Assembly (NCBI GenBank): GCA_037367405.1
Contig: JAZKJV010003260.1
Location: 103,200-167,199 of the forward strand
Origin: Ottelia alismoides
Taxonomy: Eukaryota > Streptophyta > Magnoliopsida > Alismatales > Hydrocharitaceae
DNA: 64,000 nt
Direction: 5' to 3'
The position numbers and the translations under genes are program-made. Positions within the stretch are counted from its first letter, which is position 1; each line of letters opens with the position of its first letter. The notes beneath the pieces are model-generated. The model saw only the letters and a list, made by a program, of their open reading frames with translations. It was not told where the DNA came from and did not search any database. Of the stretch, positions 1-11,297 are shown in pieces.

Positions 1-1
1 T

Positions 2-985
2 GATGTCATTAGGAAACTCACACCGCCGTCCAATTTGAGGCAGCTATGGTCATTTCTAGGGCACGTTGGATTTTATCAGAGATTCATTCAGGATTTTAGC
101 AGGATCGCCCGACCGTTGACTGACCTCTTGACGAAAGACACCGAGTTCCTTTTCGATGACAAGTGTCTTTCGTTGTTTGCTACTCTCCAGCAGTGCGTGA
201 TTGAGGCTCCTGTTCTCCAGCCGCCTGATTGGTCTCTCCCATTCGAGATCATGACGGACGCCTCCGATTTTGCCGTAGGGGCAGTGCTGGGACAGAGGAG
301 GGATGGAGTACCATTTGCTATACACTACGCTAGCCGCACATTGGATTCCGCCCAGCGGAATTACACGGTCACAGAGAAGGAGATGCTAGCTGTAGTGTTT
401 GCCCTGGATAAGTTCAGATCATATATCATCGGATCTAGAGTGACTTTGTTTACAGATCACACCGCCATCAGGTACCTCATGGCAAAGAAGAATGCCAAGG
501 CCAGACTGACTAGATGGATCCTTCTACTCCAGGAGTTCGACATTGAGATTAAGGATAAGCCTGGAGTCAAGAATGTGGTGGCGGATCATCTCTCCCGATT
601 AGAGCAGCCTGAGGAGTCTGAGCAGATTGATCCTATTAGAGATACCTTCCCAGATGAGGCGATCCTTGCTATCGCCTCACTCCCATGGTACGCCGATATT
701 GTGAACTTTCTCGTTGCTGGGAAAGTACCACAAGATTGGCCCAGGCAGAGGCTTGAGACCTTTCTAGCAAAGGCCAAGTCTTACCATTGGGAGGGTCCCA
801 TCCTTTACCACGAGGGAGGGGATAGCGTCTGGCGTCGGTGTATTCCTCAGGAGGAACACCATAGCGTCCTCACTTACTGCCACAAGCTTGAGGCAGGAGG
901 ACATCATTCTGGGAGGAGAACGACACAGAAAGTGCTCCAATCCGGCTTGTGGTGGCCTACCCTCTTCAAGGAAATGAGTTCGTGA
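2..985 (+). pseudogene. gypsy pol: RT end, RNase H and integrase zinc finger (frame broken at 3' end)
   Basis: The frame is open from base 2; the first ATG in it is not a true start because upstream pol is outside the window. In order it holds the RT thumb ([17 protein letters not shown]), the RNase H core ([16 protein letters not shown] with its catalytic Asp, later [10 protein letters not shown] and VVADHLSRL), a spacer, and the first half of the HHCC integrase zinc finger (H-x7-H in HKLEAGGHH). The frame ends at 985 just before the CxxC half, which continues in another frame from about 970. A small indel near 965-980 therefore separates RNase H from integrase. In the intact family this is one polyprotein that copies the RNA into cDNA. 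Confidence 0.9.
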
Positions 986-1962
986 AGAGGTGTACTGACT
1001 GTCAGAGGATGGGCACTTGTGGACAGCGTGATATGATGCCGATGCAGCCCATTCACTTCTGTGAGGTTTTTGACGCATGGGGCATCGATTTCATGGGTCC
1101 ATTCCCTAAGAGTCAGGGATTTGAGTACATTCTGTTGGCCGTTGATTATGTGAGTCGTTGGGTGGAGGCTATCCCCGCCCGAGCCGCTGATGCGAGGACA
1201 GTTTGCAGATTTTTGAGGAAGCACATCATCACGCGGTTCGGGGTTCCACGAGTTCTTATTTCTGATGGGGGATCTCACTTTATCAACGACCAGGTGAAGG
1301 CACTTGCTAGCGAGTTCAGCATAGATCATCGTGTCGCTACACCGTACCATCCACAGACGAATGGTCTAGCCGAAGTGTCGAATAGGGAGATCAAGACTAT
1401 TCTGCAGAAAGTCGTCCGCCCTGACCGAAAGGATTGGTCACAGCTTTTGGACTCGGTCTTGTGGGAATATAGGACGTCTTTCAAGACACCTTTGGGCACA
1501 TCTCCCTTTCACCTCGTATATGGCAAGCCATGCCATTTACCTGTTGAGCTGAGGCACATGTCACTTTGGGCAGTTACAGACATACTTATGGATTCAGATG
1601 GTATAGGAGACCAGAGGAGGGCAGAGCTAGCTGCCCTGGAGGAGCTTAGAGATGCAGCTTTCTCAAGCAGCCTACATTATAAGGAGAAAGTCAAGGAGTG
1701 GCATGATTCTCACATCAGCCACAAACATTTTGAGATTGGACAGAGAGTATGGATGTTTGATGCGAGGCTTAGATTATTTCCAGGGAAGCTACAGAGCAAA
1801 TGGAAAGGACCTTATCTGGTTCGGAAGGTACACGACAACGGTAGCATCGATATATCTGAGTTGTCTTCTGAGAGTACCTTCCGAGTGAACGGCCAGCGGC
1901 TCAAGCCATTTCTAGATCATGAGTCGCGGGTCGTTGATATTGCCCCCATTCATTTTGCGTGA
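949..1962 (+). pseudogene. gypsy integrase, continuation in a shifted frame
   Basis: This frame begins within the zinc finger (CTDCQRMG) and carries the catalytic core. The D,D35E residues can be read as Asp in GIDFMGPF, Asp in SDGGSHF and Glu in [12 protein letters not shown]. Downstream is the GPY/F-type C-terminal module ([11 protein letters not shown]) and a stop at 1960-1962. No chromodomain is seen. Integrase inserts the retrotransposon cDNA into chromosomal DNA. The reading frame differs from the RNase H part, so the copy cannot make a normal polyprotein unless programmed frameshifting occurs, for which no signal is evident. The apparent ATG at 949 is coincidental. Confidence 0.9.
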
Positions 1963-2093
1963 GATGTGGTCTTTGACTCACATCTAATGCATCTCACGCC
2001 TGAGTTTCACTGATCTTCCGCTGTATATAGATCCAGATGTCCATATCATCACATTCTTTAATCCCACATCCCTTTCTTCATCTTGTGATTATG

Positions 2094-2443
2094 CTATACT
2101 TAGGGTGCACTTTACCCTAAGTATAGGGGGAATGTGAGACCCTTCGGGTATTTCTTTTGTTTCTGTCTACCCCTGTTTTGCTGCCTATACTTAGGGGCAT
2201 TTCACCCTAAGTATAGGGGGGATAGACCCTGTACATTCTCCACTCGGTTTTCCCTTCGTGTACAGCCTCCTATACTTAGGATTACTTGATCCTAAGTATA
2301 GGGGGAAGACCCGAGATCCTCTTCACTTTTTATTCTCCTTTTGTATAACCTTCCTTTTCACTTCCCTATACATAGGACGAGTTATGTCTTCTTCATCGCT
2401 CTTGACTCTGAGGACATCGTTCGAGCTAAGTATAGGGGGGTGT
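2094..2443 (+). repeat. Four-unit array of PPT-like hairpins
   Basis: Four units spaced about 84-96 bp apart each contain CCTATACTTAGG and, after a short loop, its complement CCTAAGTATAGGGGG. Units lie at about 2094-2130, 2184-2220, 2269-2306 and 2364-2443; the last is more diverged and has a longer loop. Each right arm ends in a purine run, AAGTATAGGGGG, which resembles the polypurine tract next to the LTR (AGTATAGTATAGGGGGG at about 4033-4049). Confidence 0.85.
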
Positions 2444-4032
2444 GTATATATTTCATATATACTTTAGCCATAACTCGTACTTTGTGTGAGTGTGTTAATA
2501 AATAAAAATGGCTAAAAACCACAAAAATTAAAAATTTTCATGTACATAATCTTCTTTTATTTGCACATACATAGCTAGTGTACAAATTATTTTTGTAAAA
2601 ATGATTTCAAAAATCTTTTGTGTAAAGCTTGTGTAAATATTTTTGTATCAAAATTATGTATATAGTACAAAATTTTTCCAAAATGTTTTGAAAATCAAAA
2701 GTTTGCAAAAATCTCGTGTAAATGTGTGTAAATATCTTTTTGCAAAACTTGCACTTCATGCCATCATCATTCATGATTTCAAAACATTTTTCAAAAATTT
2801 TGCATGATTGTAAAATTTGTGTAAATATGCATCTTTTTATACATATGTATATAGTTTTTCTTGGATGATAGTTGACATTTAAACTAGCCTGGAATCAAAT
2901 TGAGAAATGGAGCTTGATTAAGATCTTAATCCACCTAATTCTAAGAGGAACCTTATAGGGCTTAGGGTTAAGGCTTTTCAGGTCCATGGTGACTTAATTC
3001 TTTGAGTCCACTAGGCTATGATCACATGTCATCTCAATGAGCCTAAGTAGAGCACTTAACAACAACACATGACTCATATAGATTATGGCTTTACTTGGAC
3101 AACCGCACTATGCACCGAGCTCTCTACGGATGAGGTGGTGAGGAGGCAGTCTTCCTTGACTTGGGGTAGCATATGAGGGTAGTACTTCTAGGCAGAACCT
3201 CTCTTCTTCTTATAGTGAAGGAAGTGCGTCTCAACTTGGTCTGGTTGCCATGAGGTCTAACGACGGGAGTTGTGGGTTGCAATAAAGCTTCAAAAGAGGG
3301 ATAGTCTACTGGCTTAAGAGGAAAAACTCCTTGTATATATGCTTGCACATGTATATGTTGTATAGATGCACTCGGAAAAAAAAATGTGCAAAAAGAAAAG
3401 AACTCCAAAAAAGTGGTGGGTCTGAGAGAAAATGATAATCCCACCGGAGTATGTATATAAGTGCAATAAGCAAAGCTTGGTTTCATGATCCACCTGTTGT
3501 AGCTTGCAGCAGGGAGACTTGGCTACACTGGTCAAGCTCCCAAGGGTACTTGGCTACACTGGCCTTGACCCCATTCTCTTCTTTCCCCTCTTCTTGAGCC
3601 GGTTGTACTTGAACTTAGAAGGGAATACCCCGCTCCTCGAGGAAAGAGTGGCCAGATTGAGGTCATAGAGTTACCTTGTTGGGGAGGGTTGTCAAGTTGC
3701 CATTTCTGAGGTGGAGAGCTTAGACCTCACGTTCACAGGACAAGAAAAGATTCACGGTCTTCAGGGTTTGTGGTTGATGACTTGTTCTGATCTGGAGTAG
3801 CATTGAGGAGTCTTGGTTATAGATTGGTGGAACTTAGAGGCTGTTAGGTTTTAAGCTTAAGTCTAAATAAGGTTCCGACACATTAATAATCCAAAGATCT
3901 GATTGAGCTCCATACCTCAATTTAATGAAGGCAAGTTTAATAATCAACCTTGATCCATGTACATTCTCTTTTTCTTTTTCTTTCTTCTGTTTCACTTCTT
4001 TTTCAAATAAGTGTTTGCTAAGGGACTAGCAA

Positions 4033-4049
4033 AGTATAGTATAGGGGGG
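4033..4049 (+). other. Polypurine tract of the gypsy element
   Basis: A purine-rich run ending in six G residues sits directly before the TGATGAATACC that opens the LTR. In LTR retrotransposons this tract primes plus-strand DNA synthesis. Confidence 0.75.
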
Positions 4050-7000
4050 TGATGAATACCCATTCATCACTCTTTATTCTTATATTTTAGCTACAAAAAC
4101 CTATGCAAATGCATATAGATACTTGTAAATAGGAATAATTAGCAAAAGCATGCATGTTTGTAAATACCTATAATTAGCATGTTTTTGTGCAAAAATAAAA
4201 GAATAAAGATGAAAAAGAAAAAAAGGGAAATATTTAGAATAAATATTGAGCAACCTAATCAAGGGAGGGCTCAGCATGGGCCTGACCGCATAAAAGCAAA
4301 GTAGAGGGAGATAGGGGCTCATGTGTAAATATTTGTAAATAAATAAAATTATATTTTCCTCACCCAAAAATATGCTTGTATATATTGTGTATATATTTAG
4401 AAACTATTAAAAACCAAATAAAAATTTAAAAATCAAAAAGACCAAAAAGATCCCTTCACCATGTACATATAACACCTTCCTTATTTATTTAACCTTATAA
4501 ATAAATAAAATTATTTATTTTCTAAACTTTTTGTAAATACTCTATGCTATATATTGTAAATAAAATAAATAAAAAGAAACAAAACAAAAATCAAATAAAA
4601 ATAACAAAAATTAAAATTACAAAAATATCTTGTACATATGCCATGTATATAGTTGTACATAACTAATTATTTCCTCTATGTATATAAATAATAAAAATAA
4701 AATAAAAATAGCCTTTTATTCCTCATTTTATTCTATAAATAAATAAAATATAAAATAGGAATAAAAATGTATAAAAATAACTAATCAAAAATCAAAATAA
4801 AAAAAACCATATATTGTATATATACCTATGTATAGCTATACTATGTAAATACCTTATCTTTATTTTGAAAAATTAATTAAAAATCACAAAAAAATAGAAA
4901 AAAATAAATTAAAAATATTTCATGTTTGAAGTTTTTGAAAATTCGGTCATTTCATGGCCCAAAAAATCAAACAAAAGTTCAAAGCTTGGCGGGCTCTGAT
5001 TGGTCCACGGGGGATTGTTGACCCCCGGTCAACTCCCCCCCCAAGACCACCAGAGCCGGGTCTGGTTCGCGGACCCATCTTCTCCCATTTATTCCAACCA
5101 GACCCGATCACCATTTAGAATAATCCAGGGTCCTAATCACTCCCCAGGTATCCGGGAATCTCGCCCGACAGTGATCCTAGGGATCCGTGCTCAATCGAGC
5201 CGGACCCGAGCCCTTCTTCCCGGACCTGCACCCATATAAAGTCTGAGCTCCGCCGCATTCCATTTCGATCTTTGGCTATCCACCCTTCGTCCCGTGACCT
5301 CCATAGCAATCCCTGAGGTGACAGCTCGCGATTGCCCTTGTAGCAGTGAGGAGGGGGTGGCCGGACCACTGATCCGGCGACTTTGCGCCGCCGTGCTCCG
5401 CCCCGTGCAGGAGCTCGAGCCTCAGGCCTTGGCGACCTTCGAGGCAACGACCAGGAGCTGCCTAAGCTTCAGCACAGCCTTCCACTCCACCCAGGTAGCC
5501 TTCTAGCTCGCCTACTTCGTTTAATTTTTAGTTTCCCCCAAATCGTAGTTCCGCCGCGTTCCTTTGATTCCGACCATATCGCGTATCTTCTCGATCATCG
5601 GGACACACTGTCACCTTCGCCATCCCTCGACGCACCTTCTTCGCCCATTCGTTCAACCCAGCTCGCACAGGAGCTGGGGTTCGAGCTCCACCATCCTCCG
5701 CTCGCCGGAGCTCGCTCGCCCCGACCCACAGTTCACCTTCACGCCGCTTCATCGGGTCGAGGCACTTTGCCCTCGACCCGCGAAGCTTCTGGGTTATTTT
5801 GCAGGTCAAGAGGAGGCCATCTGAGGCCCCCTCACATCCAGGCCAGGAGCTTATCTCCGTCGACCTCGCCGGAGCCCCTCCAGGGCTCGGCTGGGCCATC
5901 GGAGGCCACCACCAGCTGCGGGACTCCAGTGCGGACCTGCTCCGATCTTCAGAGGCAGCTGAGGAGGACCACAGCACGCGCACGAGGCCGGCGAACCTCG
6001 CCGGCCATCTGTTCTTCGAAGGTCTTCCACCACCGTCCGATCGCCCTCCGCTCCAGTTTCCATCGTGGCCGTCCATTCATCGAGGAGCAGACACCGTTGA
6101 TCATTTCGAGGGTCGATCCGGACCGTTAGCTCAGAGGAGAGAGGCACCAGCACCTGAATCGTCCGATCTTCCACGTGGCCCCCTCTGAGCCGTCGATCAG
6201 GCTCACGTGCGGACGAAGAGAAGCGCCAGCCATCCGAGACCGTCAGATCAGCTACGTGGCGCTCATCCAGCCGTCGACATAATAAAGGGGTAAATTACCT
6301 TAGGCCCCCTCTTAGTTTCTGTTTTACGTGTCAGTCCTGTAAATATTTTAGGAGTTTTATTTACGTAGGGTAAATTGCACATTGGACCTCGTGCTTTTTA
6401 GTATTTGCATTTATGCCCCTGTATGTTTGAGCCACGTGCGTCGTCACGTGTATACCTGGTGTATTTGCAATATTAGTCCTGTAGTTCTGGGTGTTTTGTT
6501 AATGAATGAAAACTTTTTAGGAATTGCATATCTACCCCTGTGAATGTTTTAATTGCACATGTGCGTGTATTGTAGGGTAAATTGCATCTGGGGTCCCTGG
6601 ACTTTTGGTACGTGTTACCAAATAGTCCCCGGACCTTAGTTTCTTTACAAAAAAGTCCCTGAGTGCCCCAGGCACGCGCCACGTGCGTGACTTGCTGGGA
6701 AAATTGCACCTGGACCCCTAGATCTTCGGGTATTTGCACTTAAGTCCCTGTGCACAGTGCCCCCTTTTGATTTTTGAATAAAATATCAAATTACCTCCAA
6801 ATTCGATGAAAATTTGATATATGGCTCCTGCCATGTTGTAGGATTTTTGAGAATTTTTGAGGACATTTTTGATTTTATTTGTTATTTTTAAAAATTCAAA
6901 AACATCTATTTTAGCTACTGTTTAGAATTAAAAATCCCAAAAAAATATAAAAACACCCCCAAAAATTCTAAAAAAATTAGTGACTGTTCGTTGTGTGTTT

Positions 7001-7712
7001 CTTGATTTTCTGGCCAATTTTGGCTATTTTCCATTGCTTAAAAACCCTAAAAATTCAAAAACACCTAAAAACTCATAAAAATCATAGTAATTAATCTAAA
7101 AATCCAAGAGCAATAATTTTGGTGCTCAAATTTTCCTTATTTTATCTAGTATACAGGAAAATTACCTCCAGGCCCCGCTGAGATCCTTAGATATTTTATC
7201 TTTGGGTTTTGGGCCTGGCTGGACAGTACCTTATCTTTTTAGCACTGTTTGATTTTTAGAAAATAAAATACACCTTATAAAAATCCCAAAAATTCACCAA
7301 AAACACTTAAACCTAAAAAACATAAAAACAATTTTTCTTGAATTTTTGCTTGATTTTTGGTGCTTTTAATAATTAGCTAAAGTGTGCTTTTATTTGCTTT
7401 CTCTTATTTTCTTCACTTTTCAAAAATCCAAAAAAATATAAAAATTATTAAAAACCACTAAAAAATCCTTTTATTTTATTTTATTTAATTTTTACTACTT
7501 CGTAGGCCTCCGGCCAACCCGTGCTCCTTGTGTTCGACCCTGGGTGCTATACCAGGTTAATCTCATAGCGGGACCGCTTTCCTTTGTTTTGCTCGATCGT
7601 TGATTCATTTAGTGGTCTGATTTTTCTTGATATACCCATCCTCTGAGATCCGGGTCGCAACGACCCTTGTCTTATTACCTTCATCCGGGTCTTGGGGATT
7701 TTAGGATTATCA
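4050..7712 (+). mobile_element. 3' LTR of the Athila/Tat-type element (3663 bp)
   Basis: The left end is TGATGAATACC directly after the polypurine tract; the right end is GGATTATCA, giving TGAT/ATCA terminal symmetry. The bases after it fall inside an older gypsy protease frame, which supports the right boundary. The first kilobase is very AT-rich, 5.0-6.3 kb is GC-rich, and 6.3-7.5 kb repeats phrases such as GGGTAAATTGCA and is T-rich. A TATA box lies at 5234-5240. GC-rich open frames at 5.1-6.2 kb on both strands have no recognisable domains and look like compositional artefacts. The first flanking bases are CACAA, the expected target duplication if the upstream end were visible. Confidence 0.75.
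5234..5240 (+). promoter_or_regulatory. TATA box of the gypsy LTR
   Basis: ATATAAA sits about 1.2 kb into the LTR, in a GC-rich setting and followed by a pyrimidine-rich stretch. It is the best candidate for the U3 promoter of the element. Confidence 0.5.
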
Positions 7713-8490
7713 CACAACAACCACCACAAAGTGTTGCGGGTTCTAGCTTGCCTATTCCTAATGGCCAGCTCAATGCAATTACTGAAGAACAAGCCTACAA
7801 TTCTGGCACAGTCGTACGAGGTACCGTTATTATTCATGGCTTTTCAGTACATGCCTTATTTGATTCTGGTGCTTCACATTCATTTATTGCTCGACGGTTA
7901 GTACCCACTTTGGGTAAGAAACCAGTAGAAGTACAACAGTCCTATCTGATCAAGGGACCAGGAGGACAAGTGTTTATAATCCGAGAAATGTTGGATAATT
8001 GCATAGTAGTGATAGCGGGACATCAGTTACCTGTTTCACTACCACTAATCGAAATGGAGGACTTTGATCTTATACTAGGAATGGATTGGTTAGAAAGGCA
8101 TCATGCATTGACTGTTTCCAGAAGACAGTAACATTCCACCTTCCTAACTCGATAGAGTTCCAGTTCATTGGAAAGACATCCAATGATAATATCAAATATA
8201 TCTCTACATTGAAGGCACAACAGTTGTTAGAGCAAGGGTGCCAAGTTTATTTAGCTTATGTATCCACTACATCAGGGTCAGAAAGAATGATAGAAGATGT
8301 GCCTATAGTCTGCGAGTTTACTGATGTATTTCCAGAGGAACTACCTGGATTACCACCTGAGCGAGAGATTGAATTTGAAATCTCTCTCATACCTGATACT
8401 CAGCCTATCTCTATCCCTCCATATAGGATGGCACCAGCTGAGTTACGAGAGTTAAAGGTACAATTGCAAGAACTGTTAGATAAAGGATTC
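7713..8490 (+). pseudogene. Older Ty3/gypsy pol fragment: aspartic protease to RT start
   Basis: The frame entering from the LTR boundary reads through a retropepsin: FDSGASHSFI (catalytic DSG) and later LILGMDWLERHHA, the usual flap/ILG motif. A frameshift near 8105 moves the frame, after which IDCFQKTVTFHLPN, FTDVFPEELPGLPP and PPYRMAPAELRELK lead into the start of reverse transcriptase. Homology stops at LLDKGF (8490), where unrelated LTR-like DNA begins. The wording resembles chromovirus-type gypsy elements rather than the Athila type, so it is a different family that was hit by the Athila/Tat-type insertion. Confidence 0.85.
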
Positions 8491-10055
8491 AATCTATCAC
8501 GACCCCGATTCCCGGATCGTCGGATCCTCCCATATCCAGATCTGGTTACTCAGCAATAATTTAATTAGCAATCACAACTAACATTCAGAAATATACTGCA
8601 AATAAAAATACTCGGAAGAAAGTATTTCAACACTTTTCCATTCACAAAATATAGTTCAGACGATACACTGTCCCACTATAACCATTTACATGTACATCAG
8701 CTTGAAAGGAAAATACACAAAATATTACTAACTACCTTAAAGAGTAAAGCTACTGTGGCTGGCTGGATGTCTAGTATGTAAGCCGGATGAATTTTAAAGT
8801 CCTTGCGATTGCTCACCGATACCTGTTGGGTTTTCCATAAATCATAGGATAAAAATTAGCGAATGCTAAGTAACGAAGAAGAGAAAAGTAAATAAATTGT
8901 GTACTTTTTCAAAACATGATATCACAAAAATTTCATTCCTTTTCATTAACTTAAGTACTATTCCTTTCTATTCCACATCAGGGATTAGTCCAGGGGAACC
9001 CCACCATTCTTGGACTCCGAAGCTGTGGACGCTTGGGGATTAGAGATTGTGTTGATCTTGGTAAGCTTATGCTGCCGCACGTCGCCTCAACCAATCCTCC
9101 AATACTACCCTGACAATTTCCTTTTTTTTATTAAACAGGGTCTCAACCCTCAGCCTGGAAAAACAAAAGAGCACACCGTACTCGAGGACTCGGTTGCTTA
9201 AAAACCTCAGGCTAACATTTAATCATATAACCTAGCGGCTTTAAATACATGTTATCGTGACCCAGCCGCTATTGAACCACCCGTGCCTCCACATGGCACG
9301 ACCACATCTTCCGTCGTTCCAACCCGAATATATTGGCTCCCGGTACCACGCGTTGCAAAACATTCAATTTGTGCGCACTTATCATAACAGGGCAATCGTG
9401 TACCACCTAGGTAGGGAAATGCCAATACGGGTTCCTTCCTACAACCTACAGGTTGCATGCCCGACCTGTAGTACTACTCCCAGTCATCCTTATCGTGACA
9501 CAAGATCCTTTTCAGGATCCAACTCAAATCACACCAATTCACATGATGTAATTCTTTTGTTAAGTCTTTGATTTGCATAAACCGCAATACTTAATATCGA
9601 CTCACATATATATTATTCATAACCATATGTATACTCCTATTTATGCCTATTTTAACTCCCAAACCCTAACTTTCAGAGCCAACGCATCAATTTGATGTGT
9701 AAATCTTATTTTAGTGGGAATCACAAAGCAATTCTTCAGATTTTTTCAAAAATAGCCAAAATTAGGGTTCTTCGTAGCAAAGAACACTAAATCAAGAATT
9801 TCAATAATTTCGTATGAAAACCCAATAGCAAAAGGAGGGATTTCGTTACCTAATCGAGCTCTCTCTCTCGTGTATGCAAGGCTTTATCGAGTTTCGTTTT
9901 TAGAAAGGCTAATTTAAGGCTCCTGAAAAGATCGAATTTCATTTTTCGTATCAAAACGCTAAGAACATGTTAAAAACGCGAAGAACGAACGAAGAACGCG
10001 AAGAACGCGAAGAACACAAAGAACGTCAAGAACATATTTTCTCTTAAAATTTTAA

Positions 10056-10190
10056 AATTTCGGCAGAGTTTCCCCTTATATTGGGATATATTTCTCGGAA
10101 AATTTCGGCAGAGTTTCCCCTTATATCGGGACATATTTCTCGGAAAATTTCGGCAGAGTTTCCCCTTATATCGGGACATATTTCAAAATA
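10056..10190. repeat. 45-bp tandem repeat, three copies
   Basis: A unit beginning CGGCAGAGTTTCCCC recurs at 10061, 10106 and 10151 with very few differences. On the minus strand it yields a spurious repeated peptide. It lies inside the minus-strand LTR-like region. Confidence 0.9.
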
Positions 10191-10264
10191 AAGATGAAAA
10201 GAGTTTCATCTATAAAATCGATTGAAAATAACAACGAAACTGAAAGAATATACTCAACAACAAG

Positions 10265-10540
10265 AGATGAAGAACCGGTAGACACCACACATCTTAGGTG
10301 AGTGAACGTGTGACGAATCACAGGGTCACTGACGTGCACAGCCGCCCGCACCTAAGTAGGGTATTACACAGATTTCTCCATCAAAATAACTATAAAAGCA
10401 TAATACGAAGAATAGAAACATAAACGATGGAGAATCGATAAACACCACGCGTCTTAGATGAGTGAACGTGTGACGAATCACAGGGTCACTGACGTGCATA
10501 GCCGCCCGCACCTAAGTAGGGTGTTACACAGATTTCTCCT
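10265..10540. repeat. About 110-bp direct repeat, period 160 bp
   Basis: Two copies (about 10265-10380 and 10425-10540) share GTGAACGTGTGACGAATCAC, GTCACTGACGTGCA and CACCTAAGTAGGG. They differ at scattered sites. Read on the minus strand, each begins with TGTAACACCCTACTTAGG, a wording typical of gypsy LTR starts, so this may be an internal LTR duplication. Confidence 0.85.
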
Positions 10541-11297
10541 CGAACCACAACAGGAAAACGAATCGGAAAGAAATATGAATCAAAAACAAAACTTGGAAGA
10601 ACAAGAGTATGAATTGAAAGCCTAGCTTACGAAGCAACTAAGAGAGGATCATACCTTTCTTCTCCTCGTTCTCCCGGCAGCGCTTCGCTAGCGCTCCTCC
10701 CTCGCCTCCCACTCCTCCTCCCAACCTCTCGACCCTAGCCCTTGGGGTGGTGGTGGTAGTGGAAGTTGTAGAGAATGAATGGGTAGGGGGGGTCTATTTA
10801 TAGGCCTCAGAAAACCACTAACCATGGTTAGAAAACCATGGTTTAGACCTTAACCATGGTTTAGCGGCCCATGGTTTTGGCCCATGGTTTTAGCCAAAAC
10901 TTATCCCAAACTTGGAGCCTAATTTAGAACATTCTAGAGGATTCTAGATTCGCTAATGACGCTTAATTAACACTAATCGTGATTAACTTTCACTAATCGC
11001 GATTTAACTTTCGCGGCTTACGCATATCTTTTGTTAACTATTGATTAGTGTTTACTAATGATCATTAGCGGTTTTCAATCGTCATTAGTTTTTTTTAATC
11101 ATGTTTAATTAGTCTCGATGACAGTCATTATGGATTAATGACATCTTAGCCTTCCTTCTCTTTCTTCCGAAATTCATAACAAATCGAAACGAAGTCCGAT
11201 TCACACGAAACAAATTCTGCCGGTTTCCTCTTTACGAGCCGGATCTTATTATATAGGATCCGAGATATGCCCAATTCAAGGCTTTACACTGCCACCC

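Larger units (their letters stand above)
1963..4049 (+). other. Noncoding 3' region of the gypsy element
   Basis: About 2.1 kb between the integrase stop and the LTR. It contains a hairpin array near 2094-2443, AT-rich DNA with many runs like TGTAAATAT, and a more mixed stretch at 2880-3960. I find no env-like frame with a membrane segment. Short open frames here lack domains. A long noncoding or env-remnant region after integrase is usual for Athila/Tat elements. Confidence 0.7.
1..7712 (+). mobile_element. Athila/Tat-type Ty3/gypsy LTR retrotransposon, 3' part
   Basis: The window opens inside a pol gene and runs through integrase, a long noncoding tail, a polypurine tract at about 4035-4049 and a complete 3' LTR. 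The 5' half lies before position 1. The integrase wording ([32 protein letters not shown]) and the 2.1 kb noncoding tail between integrase and the LTR resemble the plant Athila/Tat group. The LTR ends show TGAT...ATCA symmetry, and the element interrupts an older gypsy protease reading frame at 7712/7713. The pol frame is broken, so this copy is not autonomous. Lineage is inferred from motifs, not from a tree. Confidence 0.85.
8495..11288 (-). mobile_element. Minus-strand LTR-like region with internal tandem repeats
   Basis: Read on the minus strand, the region opens with TGTAAAGCC at 11288, has a TATA box (CCTATAAATAGACC) at about 10793-10806 followed by pyrimidine-rich leader, and ends with GGGGTCGTGATA at 8495, close to the common plant LTR end GGGGTCGTGACA. 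It lies between the broken gypsy RT (8490) and the broken LINE RT (11298). No matching target duplication flanks it (CAATC versus CTGCC), so it may be one LTR of a truncated element or a composite. TGTAACACCC also occurs on the minus strand at 10526 and 10373 as an alternative start. Confidence 0.4.

Noticed and set aside
2258..2467. Possible env-like frame after gypsy integrase
   Set aside because: Only 69 codons, overlaps the hairpin array, and no signal peptide or membrane pattern that would support env.
5133..6188. Several long GC-rich frames on both strands
   Set aside because: They overlap one another, have no domains, and lie inside an LTR.
10056..10540. CRISPR-like repeat array
   Set aside because: Repeats are adjacent without unique spacers, in plant nuclear DNA inside an LTR-like block.
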